Notes: generated from the sequence alone by a model not told the origin. A stretch of DNA of 5,042 nt from Clostridia bacterium (GCA_017507595.1 JAFWAM010000153.1:1-5042), one strand, 5' to 3'. Counted from the first letter of the stretch, positions 1-5,042 are shown. Numbers and translations are program-made.

Positions 1-804
1 CCTTCCGCCGCTGAAAATCGCCGTTGACGTGGCGTTAAAGACCACGGTTTTTTTGTCGCCGCCGCTTTTGCCGCCACTCTTTCCGTTGTCAGAAAGTCTG
101 CCTATATGCCCGTTATCGTTATTATTTTTCTTAAACAAGCAGGGCAAAAGGACGTCGCTTTGGGCAGTTGTGCCGCCGCTTCCGCCCTCCATGTCGCCGT
201 CGGTGGTGCCCTTTACCGTGCGGATAAGCGGCATGTAGGAAAAACCGCCCTTACCGTGGAGCCCCACGGCAAAGTCCTTGATGTTCACGTCGGCAATGGT
301 GCCCGTTGACCGATCGTTTTTAAGAAGTATTTTTTGTATGGCAAAGGAGGAAATGGAATCCAGGGGCGTTACCGCCCTTAAGACCTCCTTGGCGGTGGTG
401 TCGCAAAGGGCTATCATGGCGGAGTTTTGTACCCTTTCGTCTAAAATAAGGTTATCGATAAGGTTGCCAAGACCGTCCCTTGCAAGGTCCCGCCCGACAA
501 GGATAAGGTTGCAAAAGGAAAGCTTTGGATGCCAGCCCGTGTTGGCGCCCATTTTGGCAATGGCGTCCATTACGGTCTTACCCTTGGTGGAAATCACAGT
601 ATCGTTGTTTTGGGAAACCTGTTGGGTGGCCTGGGGCACGCCTATCTGGGCGGTGACCTCAACGCCGTCCTCGTGTTTATCCACGCCCATGGCAACGACA
701 ATGGCGGTGTCCTCAATGTCTAAAAGGGCAAAGTCGGAGGACAAATACAGCAATGCAAGCAGGGCCGCAAGAGCAATAATAAGCTTATGTCGTAGGTTTT
801 TCAA
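1..804 (-). CDS. gerAC: Ger(x)C-family spore germination protein, C subunit (3' end outside window)
   Basis: This is the C subunit of a GerA-type germinant receptor. It is normally a lipoprotein on the outer face of the spore inner membrane and is needed for receptor function. The 268 visible residues start at a TTG (804-802) placed 5 nt after a strong AAAGGAG, which decides the start. Residues 7-21 are hydrophobic. The stretch at about 28-43 (LDIEDTAIVVAMGVDK) matches the conserved family segment that normally follows the Cys-Trp-Asp of the mature N-terminus. The N-terminal domain runs to about residue 195. The segment FNATSTAIFSGG (256-267) corresponds to the family's 'GtAvFk..klvG' strand and shows the reading frame is intact to the edge. 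Two features are odd: there is no cysteine before residue 98, so no lipobox, and residues 197-253 are rich in Gly, Ser, Asn and Lys. The start overlaps the end of GerB by 20 nt. The assignment to the family is firm; the symbol is generic, because receptor specificity cannot be read. Confidence 0.88.
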   Translation of the reverse strand, partial: MKNLRHKLIIALAALLALLYLSSDFALLDIEDTAIVVAMGVDKHEDGVEVTAQIGVPQATQQVSQNNDTVISTKGKTVMDAIAKMGANTGWHPKLSFCNLILVGRDLARDGLGNLIDNLILDERVQNSAMIALCDTTAKEVLRAVTPLDSISSFAIQKILLKNDRSTGTIADVNIKDFAVGLHGKGGFSYMPLIRTVKGTTDGDMEGGSGGTTAQSDVLLPCLFKKNNNDNGHIGRLSDNGKSGGKSGGDKKTVVFNATSTAIFSGGR

Positions 805-1900
805 TTTTTCTCCTTTCCGAAGGTATTTTCGGTATCAGTAAAAGGGTTGGGGGCAAAAGGTACCCAAAAAGGACGAAAACAGGCCAAAGGCTTTTGACGA
901 TAAAGTCAAGGACGGTAAAAAGCTTGTTGTCAAAGACGGTCACAAATATTGCCAGCGCCCCGTTTACGATTATGGCCGGCCAAAGGGAATTTTTAAGCGA
1001 AAGGGCCCTTTCAAAGCACTTGACCGACAAAAACACGGGCAGGATAATTGCAAAGACCTGGCTGAAAAGCAGAAGAAAAATCCCCACGTAATCAAACCGT
1101 GCGGCGTTGGCGATGGCCACGCTGAAAATGGTCATTTCGGGTACGGCAAGATATTGTGTTTTTGCAATGGGGCCAAACACGGCGTAAAAGGTCACCATAA
1201 TAAACACCGTAAAAACCCCGCCTGAAAGATAGCTGAAAAAAACCTTTCCCGTCTGCCTTTTTTCTTCGTAAAAATGGCCGATAAACATCAGCATATAGAC
1301 CCCGTCCGAATACCATGGCAAGGTGGAAAAACAGCCGTTAATCAGCCTATAGGTCGGTTTTTGCACTATCGGCAGCAGATTTTTATAGTTGCCGTTTAAG
1401 ACCGATAAAAAAAGCACAAGCCCAAGCCCCATGGCCGTTACAAAGCATGCGACGTCAGCGCACCTGCCGATTATCTTCATGCCCTTTAAGGACGTGTAAA
1501 AGCTTACGATAAAAAACGGAAGGAATATAACCACCGAGGGGGTGACCTCGTAAAGGACGTTCTGGATATAGTCCTGCTGCTCCAAAAGGGGAAGAACAGC
1601 CTTTATCAAAAAGTACAGGCCGTATCCTAAATAAAGTGCCCGCGCAAGGGGCTTAGACAGGCTTTTTTCCACCACGGTGAAAATTGGTGTGTTGCCGTGC
1701 TTTTTCAAAAGGGCCATGATCGACAGAATAACCAAAAGGTCAAGAAGGACGTTGATGACCGTGGCGGCCCAAAGCTGCTCCTCACACAGTCCCGCGATAA
1801 TGGCGGGCAAGAGGGAAATTTTCGTTACGGGCACAAAGGCCAGCAGGATAAAGCACACCTGCCTTAGCTTCAGCTTATTTTTTTCGTTAAGACCGGTCAT
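785..1900 (-). CDS. gerAB: GerAB/GerB-family endospore germination permease, B subunit
   Basis: This 371-residue integral membrane protein has the length usual for the family (about 360-370). GerB proteins belong to the APC transporter superfamily and are thought to bind the germinant amino acid or act as the receptor's channel-like subunit in the spore inner membrane. Hydrophobic segments lie at about 14-36, 43-65, 84-106, 121-136, 147-168, 222-244, 268-293, 306-324 and 336-357, with a weaker one near 197-210, giving about ten. The stretch KGMKIIGR (139-146) after a Thr-Pro-initiated helix matches the family's 'kG(l/m)e.iaR' signature. The ATG at 1900 lies within the end of GerA (14-nt overlap) and has GAGG about 9 nt upstream. 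The C-terminus is short and basic (SERRKIEKPTT), as expected for a cytoplasmic tail. No missing or broken segment is seen. The ligand cannot be deduced. Confidence 0.93.
   Translation of the reverse strand: MTGLNEKNKLKLRQVCFILLAFVPVTKISLLPAIIAGLCEEQLWAATVINVLLDLLVILSIMALLKKHGNTPIFTVVEKSLSKPLARALYLGYGLYFLIKAVLPLLEQQDYIQNVLYEVTPSVVIFLPFFIVSFYTSLKGMKIIGRCADVACFVTAMGLGLVLFLSVLNGNYKNLLPIVQKPTYRLINGCFSTLPWYSDGVYMLMFIGHFYEEKRQTGKVFFSYLSGGVFTVFIMVTFYAVFGPIAKTQYLAVPEMTIFSVAIANAARFDYVGIFLLLFSQVFAIILPVFLSVKCFERALSLKNSLWPAIIVNGALAIFVTVFDNKLFTVLDFIVKSLWPVFVLFGYLLPPTLLLIPKIPSERRKIEKPTT
810..816 (-). promoter_or_regulatory. Ribosome binding site of the GerC gene
   Basis: The minus strand reads AAAGGAG, then AAAAA, then TTG. 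The site lies inside the last codons of GerB. It is the reason to prefer the TTG at 804 over internal ATG codons, the first of which would remove the whole hydrophobic N-terminus. Confidence 0.75.
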
Positions 1901-3344
1901 TTGTCAACCTCACTCTGTTTTTGGACTTTAATGAAACGGGCCGCTTTTTCATATCCTGCAAATACGTCATAAGCACCGTGTCCTTAAGATCCCCCTTTTT
2001 AAGGGGAGCAAAGGGTGCAAGGACGGGCACGTCGAAATTTTCCAGCGACGTCAGATACACAAGCAGCAGGCAGGTCAAAAGTATCAGCCCATATCCCCCC
2101 AAGCACCCGGCCACCACCAGGTACACAAGGCGCAAAAAGGACATGGAGTCAACAAGCTCCGGCACGGTGTAAAGGCTTATGCCGGAAAGTGCCATTATCA
2201 TAATGGTGGGGGTGGAAACTATCCCCGCCCTGACGGCCGTATCCCCAAGGACAAGTGCCCCGACGATGGAAAGTGCCATGCCGACGTATTTGGGCATTCT
2301 TACGCTGGCCTCGTTTAAAATTTCAAAGATCAAAAGGGTAAAAAGCATTTCAAAGCTGGGTGATAGAGGGATGCCCTTAATGCTGTTTACGATGGTAAGC
2401 AAAAAATTTAGCGGTATGACCTGCAGGTGAAAAAGCTGGGCCGCAACAAACAGGGAGGGCAAAAGTATGGCAACCATTATTGAGGTAAGCCTTATCACCC
2501 TTTGCATGTTGGACCGATAGGTGTTCTGAAAGTAATCCTCGCTGGACTGAAAATCCTCTATTAAAAGGTAAGGCACGGTTATGGCGATGGGTGATCCGTC
2601 CACCAAAATCCCTATACGTCCCTCCAAAAGCTTGGCCATAAGCACGTCGGGCTTTTCGGTGTTGCCCACCTGCTTTATGATGGAACGTTTATGCTCCACG
2701 ATCATTTTCGCCACGTAGGAGCTATCGGGCACACCGTCAATATTGATGGCCTTGATGCGGTCGATAACGTCCTTTGCAACCTTACTGTCGGCGATATCCC
2801 CAACGTAAACCACTAAAACCTCAGTCTTGCTGTACTTGCCCACGGTAAGGCTTTTTACCGTAAGGCTTTTGGCTTTTATACGCCGCCTTAAAAGTCCAAG
2901 GTTTATCCTTACGTTTTCCGTAAAGCCCTCCCTTGGCCCCTTGACGACGGAGGAGGTAGGCGGCTCCGTTATGGCCCTTGTGGCACAGGCAAAAAGATCG
3001 ACCAAAACCCCAAAGCCACCGCCCTCAACCATAATAAGAGCGTTGCCCGTCAAAAGGCCGTCCACGCCGTCCTCAACGGTTGCCGCCACCTTTGCCGAGG
3101 GAAAGCTTATTGCGCGGCAGATCCTGTCGGGTGTGGGCCTTGTTTTAAGCCCCGCCAAGGGCCGCAGGATGCGGTCACCCAAAAGGTCCTTGTTGCACAC
3201 GGTGTCAAGATAGCACACCGCGCCCGTTGCCTTGCCGATCTTAAAGGAAAAAAACACGAGATCAAAGGCGTTTGTCATTTCCGAAATGGCTTTTTGGTTG
3301 TCTTTTAAGGCGCTTAAAAACTTCATAAAAATATTTTTGCTCAA
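1887..3344 (-). CDS. gerAA: GerA-family spore germination protein, A subunit
   Basis: This is the A subunit of a nutrient germinant receptor: a large N-terminal soluble domain followed by a C-terminal membrane domain, 485 residues from the first possible start. Family signatures are clear: TEPPTSSVVKGPREGFTENV (127-146) with LRRRI (152-156), VVYVGDIAD (178-186), EDYF (269-272), the membrane core LNEASVRMPKYVGMALSIVG (343-362), and the closing SLENFDVPVLAPFAPL (433-448) and DLKDT (452-456). Membrane segments are about 287-305, 311-325, 333-346, 355-390 (probably two) and 405-431. GerA resembles SpoVAF, but the following GerB and GerC genes point to a receptor operon. The start is uncertain: TTG at 3344 and ATG at 3326 are in frame and neither has a good Shine-Dalgarno sequence, while a third ATG is codon 23. 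I give the longest form. Transcription in the forespore from the sigma-G-like site upstream is inferred. Confidence 0.93.
   Translation of the reverse strand: MSKNIFMKFLSALKDNQKAISEMTNAFDLVFFSFKIGKATGAVCYLDTVCNKDLLGDRILRPLAGLKTRPTPDRICRAISFPSAKVAATVEDGVDGLLTGNALIMVEGGGFGVLVDLFACATRAITEPPTSSVVKGPREGFTENVRINLGLLRRRIKAKSLTVKSLTVGKYSKTEVLVVYVGDIADSKVAKDVIDRIKAINIDGVPDSSYVAKMIVEHKRSIIKQVGNTEKPDVLMAKLLEGRIGILVDGSPIAITVPYLLIEDFQSSEDYFQNTYRSNMQRVIRLTSIMVAILLPSLFVAAQLFHLQVIPLNFLLTIVNSIKGIPLSPSFEMLFTLLIFEILNEASVRMPKYVGMALSIVGALVLGDTAVRAGIVSTPTIMIMALSGISLYTVPELVDSMSFLRLVYLVVAGCLGGYGLILLTCLLLVYLTSLENFDVPVLAPFAPLKKGDLKDTVLMTYLQDMKKRPVSLKSKNRVRLTNDRS
2843..2872. repeat. Two-copy 15-bp tandem repeat inside GerA
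   Basis: GTAAGGCTTTT recurs with a 15-base period on the plus strand. On the coding strand this gives the in-frame duplication KSLTVKSLTV (residues 159-168), just after the conserved LRRRI motif of GerA. It keeps the frame and probably lengthens a surface loop by five residues. Confidence 0.7.
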
Positions 3345-3378
3345 AACCGAAAATTTATCCCGAAAATTGTCACAAAAC

Positions 3379-3408
3379 TTGAAAACGGCTTTTTTGAGGG
3401 TGTATAAT
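3379..3408 (+). promoter_or_regulatory. Sigma-A-type promoter for the 172-residue membrane protein gene
   Basis: TTGAAA (3379-3384), an 18-nt spacer and a perfect TATAAT (3403-3408). Transcription would start near 3415 and leave a leader of about 150 nt before the ATG at 3569. This long leader holds a small ORF and possible pairing elements. Confidence 0.6.
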
Positions 3409-3432
3409 ATAGTTAACGCTTGGAAAAATTCA
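3403..3432 (-). promoter_or_regulatory. Possible sigma-G (forespore) promoter of the germination operon
   Basis: Reading the minus strand, TGAATT (3432-3427) is followed after 17 nt by TATTATA (3409-3403). From memory of the sigma-G consensus (TGAATA, about 17-18 nt, CATAMTA), this is 5 of 6 and 5 of 7 matches. It would start transcription near 3396 and leave a leader of about 50 nt before GerA. gerA-type operons in Bacillus are known to be sigma-G dependent; applying that here is inference. The same bases form the -10 of a plus-strand promoter. Confidence 0.4.
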
Positions 3433-3457
3433 CTTAAAGGAGGCGAAAAAAGGGGCT

Positions 3458-3538
3458 ATGAAATGCTTTTTATATAAATTTAAAAACAGATTCAGACAAC
3501 GCATGCAAAAAGCGGCCTTCAAAGACCGCATGACCTGA
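3458..3538 (+). CDS. Possible 26-residue basic leader peptide
   Basis: A short ORF, ATG at 3458 to TGA at 3536, encodes a peptide starting MKCFLYKFKNRFRQ, with nine Lys or Arg residues and only one acidic residue. An AAAGGAGG at 3436-3443 is a strong ribosome binding sequence, but it lies 14 nt from this ATG, farther than ideal. A second G-run (3452-3455) is only 2 nt away. The ORF ends 30 nt before the next gene, on the same putative transcript. Against it: its 3' part contains an imperfect hairpin (3512-3529) that resembles the terminator stem at 4242-4271, so the coding potential may be accidental. I do not recognise the peptide. Confidence 0.25.
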   Translation: MKCFLYKFKNRFRQRMQKAAFKDRMT

Positions 3539-3540
3539 CG

Positions 3541-3563
3541 CGCCCCTTAAGCCTCAAAGGGGG
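3541..3563 (+). promoter_or_regulatory. Hairpin covering the ribosome binding site of the 172-residue protein
   Basis: CCCCTT (3543-3548) is complementary to AAGGGG (3557-3562), which is the core of the AAAGGGGG Shine-Dalgarno sequence 5 nt before the ATG at 3569. The loop is 8 nt. The same C-rich segment, taken as GCCCCTT (3542-3548), also matches AAGGGGC (3450-3456) just upstream of the small ORF's ATG. This allows two mutually exclusive pairings. Pairing is seen; any regulatory role is inferred. Confidence 0.35.
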
Positions 3564-3568
3564 ACAGT

Positions 3569-4087
3569 ATGCAAGAAGCAAGCATCGTTGCGCTCATAAA
3601 AAGCTCCAGCGCGGAAATAGTCGTGGCGGCCGCTTTGGCCTGTGTTATTACAATAATAATAAAACGCTCTCATAAGCTTTCGGTTAAGGCGTTTTTAATA
3701 ACGTCTTTTATCCTTGGCACGGCCATAAGCTTCCTTTTGGGACTGTTTCTTTCCGCTTCCGTCACCGCCGAATCCTTCAAAAAGGCCCTGTCGGCGGGCT
3801 CACTTGCGGTGACCATTACCGCCTTCGTCAAAAAGACGGTGTTTCTGGAAGGCAGTGATCTTAAAATCGCCTTGGAAAAGCTTCTTTCCAGCATAATACT
3901 TTCTGACAACCTTGATAAGGTCGTTGAGGAGATATTACTAAAGCTCAGCTCAAGCGATAAAGCCGTTGCGCGCGCTCAGCTTAAGGAAATCCTCCGCGAA
4001 AACACCTCTCAGCTTGACGAGGACAAGCTTGACGCCGTCATCGACGTCATCATTGACGCGCTTCACGATGAAGACACAAAAACTTAA
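3569..4087 (+). CDS. Hypothetical membrane protein, 172 residues
   Basis: I do not recognise a family. The N-terminal half is hydrophobic, with membrane segments at about 16-31 and 41-63. They are separated by a short basic loop (KRSHKLSVK), which by the positive-inside rule suggests a cytoplasmic hairpin with both ends outside. A weaker third segment (about 73-87, ending FVKK) would instead put the C-terminus inside. Residues 94-172 are charged and predicted helical, with repeated Leu/Ile/Val spacing (LEKLLSSIILSDNLDKVVEE, then LDEDKLDAVIDVIIDALHDE) and an acidic end. There is one cysteine (25), in the first membrane segment, and no signal-peptide cleavage or lipobox is evident. The start has AAAGGGGG 5 nt upstream. 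The gene is transcribed away from the germination operon and followed by terminators, so it is probably monocistronic apart from the small leader ORF. Small size and two membrane helices recall holins, but nothing specific supports that. Confidence 0.85.
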   Translation: MQEASIVALIKSSSAEIVVAAALACVITIIIKRSHKLSVKAFLITSFILGTAISFLLGLFLSASVTAESFKKALSAGSLAVTITAFVKKTVFLEGSDLKIALEKLLSSIILSDNLDKVVEEILLKLSSSDKAVARAQLKEILRENTSQLDEDKLDAVIDVIIDALHDEDTKT

Positions 4088-4123
4088 TACCCGGGTAGGG
4101 GCGCTTACACCTTAGCCGCCCCC
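4088..4123. repeat. Palindrome plus GTAGGGGCG hairpin, REP-like
   Basis: Immediately after the stop codon there is a perfect 10-bp palindrome TACCCGGGTA (4088-4097), abutting a hairpin with stem GGGGCG (4098-4103) and CGCCCC (4117-4122) and a 13-nt loop. No T-run follows, so it is not an ordinary terminator. The head GTAGGGGCG resembles, from memory, short interspersed palindromic elements found between genes in several bacteria. That resemblance is unverified. Confidence 0.4.
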
Positions 4124-4138
4124 ACGATCCCATCTAGT

Positions 4139-4174
4139 AAAGGGTAACCGCAATTTTTGCAGTTACCCTTTTAA
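4139..4174 (+). terminator. Intrinsic terminator after the 172-residue protein gene
   Basis: The arms AAAGGGTAAC (4139-4148) and GTTACCCTTT (4162-4171) pair perfectly. They continue past one C/A mismatch into GCAA/TTGC, leaving a 3-nt loop. The stem runs into TTTT, with a further T-run at 4180-4184. It lies about 50 nt after the stop codon. Confidence 0.8.
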
Positions 4175-4181
4175 ATCCCTT

Positions 4182-4235
4182 TTTATCCAAAAAGTCCGCG
4201 TATAAGCCGTTTAACCGCGGTTTTTTCCGGATAAA
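4182..4235. repeat. Long interrupted inverted repeat between two terminators
   Basis: Three nested blocks pair in register: TTTATCC (4182-4188) with GGATAAA (4229-4235), AAAAA (4189-4193) with the T-run 4221-4225, and CCGCG (4196-4200) with CGCGG (4216-4220). The loop is 15 nt. Small bulges (GT; TCC) separate the blocks. The loop side also contains the palindrome AACCGCGGTT (4213-4222). It could be a decayed terminator or a small palindromic element. Confidence 0.45.
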
Positions 4236-4241
4236 CGTAAC

Positions 4242-4272
4242 AAAAAGCGACCTTTTTAAAGGTCGCTTTTTT
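4242..4272. terminator. Strong bidirectional intrinsic terminator
   Basis: A perfect 14-bp stem, AAAAAGCGACCTTT (4242-4255) with AAAGGTCGCTTTTT (4258-4271), and a 2-nt nominal loop (four unpaired bases in practice). The A-run before and T-run after let it act on both strands. It marks the boundary between the GC-balanced left part and the AT-rich right part. Confidence 0.85.
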
Positions 4273-4494
4273 ATATTTTTGTTTTGCCTGTATTGCTTTT
4301 CTTTTCTGTCCCCGGTGACAACGGTTATCGGCTATGTTGTTAAAATAAAGAATATGATTGAAAAGAGGAATAATTTGCTAAACAAAATTAAATAGATAAT
4401 ACTATGCTTTGGCAGAGTTTTTTGTTTTTTAAGAAATCAATTAAATAATTATGAAAACGTTTGTAAAAAGCTTGTAAAATATTATTTATGTATC
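4273..4494. other. AT-rich intergenic stretch without a recognisable gene
   Basis: No ORF of convincing length or start signal is seen. It contains a near-perfect 14-bp palindrome, TGTCCCCGGTGACA (4307-4320, one mismatched pair), the only GC-rich patch here, which could be an operator half-site pair. It also holds a short direct repeat TTGTAAAA at 4461-4468 and 4472-4479, about 20 nt upstream of the -35 of the next promoter. No tRNA, riboswitch or attachment-site structure was recognised. Confidence 0.5.
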
Positions 4495-4523
4495 TTGAAA
4501 ACTTATCGGGGGTGTGTTATAAT
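4495..4523 (+). promoter_or_regulatory. Near-consensus sigma-A promoter with extended -10
   Basis: TTGAAA (4495-4500), a 17-nt spacer and TATAAT (4518-4523), preceded by TG at 4515-4516, which gives the extended -10 form TGnTATAAT. The start would be near 4530, only about 20 nt before the lipoprotein's ATG, leaving a very short leader. The strength suggests substantial vegetative expression. Confidence 0.8.
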
Positions 4524-4551
4524 CAATTATCATAAAGGAGAGGTGAAAAAG

Positions 4552-5042
4552 ATGAAAAAAGTATATTTTTTATTTGTTTTACTTGTAGCTGTATTTAGCC
4601 TTGTGCTAGCAAGCTGTGATAGTAGTGTTCCTGAACATACACATGAATATGGAGAACTAATTCCTGCTGTGTCTGCTACATGTGAAGAAGATGGTATGAT
4701 AGCTCATTATCATTGTGAAAGTTGTGATAAATACTTCGATGAGAATAAGAATGAAATAACAGATCTTGCTATAAAAGCATTAGGTCATAAATATTCTAAT
4801 TTAATCGCTGAAGTACCTGCAACATGTGAACATGAGGGTGTTAAAGCTCATTATACTTGTGAAAGTTGTGATAAATACTTCGATGAGAATAAGAATGAAA
4901 TTACCGATTTAGTTATTCCAGCCATAAATGCTCATAAATATATTTTAGTTGCAGAAAAAGAAGCAACATTAAATGAATTTGGGGTTAAAGCTCATTATGA
5001 ATGTGAATATGGATGTGGTCATTTATTCTTAAAAGAAAATGA
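4552..5042 (+). CDS. Repeat-containing Cys-rich lipoprotein (3' end outside window)
   Basis: The 163 visible residues begin with a classic lipoprotein signal peptide: MKK, a hydrophobic stretch (4-19), and the lipobox LASC with Cys22 as the lipidation site. The mature protein should be anchored on the outer face of the membrane. A purine-rich AAAGGAGAGGTG (4534-4545) precedes the ATG. After a short linker come repeats of about 48 residues, each starting with His-x-Tyr: 31-78, 79-127 and 128 onward. Copies 1 and 2 carry ATCE (Cys44, Cys92) and CESC (Cys55/58, Cys103/106), a spacing that suggests a small metal-binding or disulfide-stabilised fold. Copy 3 has Leu for the first Cys and CEYGC for the pair. 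Similar repeats occur, from memory, in surface proteins of gut Clostridia; function is unknown. AT-rich codons (GAA, AAT, TTA, GAT) contrast strongly with the upstream genes. Confidence 0.88.
   Translation, partial: MKKVYFLFVLLVAVFSLVLASCDSSVPEHTHEYGELIPAVSATCEEDGMIAHYHCESCDKYFDENKNEITDLAIKALGHKYSNLIAEVPATCEHEGVKAHYTCESCDKYFDENKNEITDLVIPAINAHKYILVAEKEATLNEFGVKAHYECEYGCGHLFLKEN
4642..5042 (+). repeat. Tandem 144-bp coding repeats in the lipoprotein
   Basis: Copies begin at 4642, 4786 and 4933; the second is 147 bp because of one extra codon. The equivalent Cys, Cys and Leu codons sit at 4681, 4825 and 4969. A 45-bp block is identical at 4713-4757 and 4857-4901 and covers CESCDKYFDENKNE, whereas the flanking parts of the two units differ at many sites. 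The third copy is more diverged, and the array may continue past the window. Confidence 0.85.

Noticed and set aside
278..841. Open plus-strand frame of 187 codons opposite GerC
   Set aside because: It lies entirely antisense to GerC (1-804) apart from its last bases, has no ribosome binding site and no recognisable domain. The minus-strand frame carries clear family motifs.
2827..3213. Open plus-strand frame of 128 codons opposite GerA
   Set aside because: It is antisense to the conserved GPREGF-containing part of GerA, with Ser/Pro/Arg-rich composition typical of a shadow frame.
3232..3477. Plus-strand frame of 81 codons crossing the divergent promoter region
   Set aside because: Half is antisense to the GerA N-terminus and it runs through both promoters; no start signal.
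3512..3529. GCGG...CCGC hairpin in the forward leader as a transcription attenuator
   Set aside because: The stem has a C/A mismatch and is followed by CATGACC rather than a T-run, so intrinsic termination is unlikely.
4088..4272. Phage or integrase attachment site at the composition boundary
   Set aside because: No tRNA gene, integrase or matching direct repeat is visible in the window; the inverted repeats are better explained as terminators and palindromic elements.
4354..4395. 13-codon ORF in the AT-rich gap
   Set aside because: It has no ribosome binding site or promoter of its own, and short ORFs like this are expected by chance in AT-rich DNA.
4642..4932. CRISPR-like repeat array
   Set aside because: The repeats are in-frame protein repeats with a 144-bp period and no unique spacers of constant length.

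Overview
The window looks like part of the chromosome of an endospore-forming Bacillota, most likely an anaerobic Clostridia-type organism. The evidence is a three-gene spore germinant-receptor operon (GerA, GerB, GerC families), AGGAGG-type ribosome binding sites, frequent TTG starts and intrinsic terminators with T-tracts. I cannot name a genus. The Cys-rich lipoprotein repeats at the right end are of a kind I associate with gut Clostridia, which is only an inference.

Left and middle (1-3344, minus strand): a compact receptor operon reading right to left. GerA (3344-1887) overlaps GerB (1900-785) by 14 nt, and GerB overlaps GerC (804 to beyond base 1) by 20 nt, so translational coupling is likely. 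In the known systems, A and B are inner-membrane proteins of the spore and C is normally a lipoprotein; together they sense small-molecule germinants. Here GerC has a membrane-spanning N-terminus but no lipobox cysteine, and a Gly/Ser/Asn/Lys-rich insertion. The operon runs out of the window on the left.

Divergent control region (3345-3568): a sigma-A-like promoter on the plus strand and a sigma-G-like promoter on the minus strand appear to share the same -10 bases around 3403-3409. The forward leader carries a doubtful 26-codon basic ORF. A C-rich segment in it can pair either with the upstream G-run at that ORF's start or with the ribosome binding site of the next gene.

Right-middle (3569-4087, plus): a 172-residue protein of unknown function with two clear N-terminal membrane segments and a charged helical C-terminal half. 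It is followed by four consecutive inverted repeats (4088-4272), two of which are convincing terminators.

Right end (4273-5042, plus): the DNA becomes strongly AT-rich. After about 220 bases without a recognisable gene, a near-consensus extended -10 promoter drives a lipoprotein made of 48-residue Cys-containing repeats. It is cut off by the window edge. Its composition differs sharply from the germination genes, so it may have been acquired separately.
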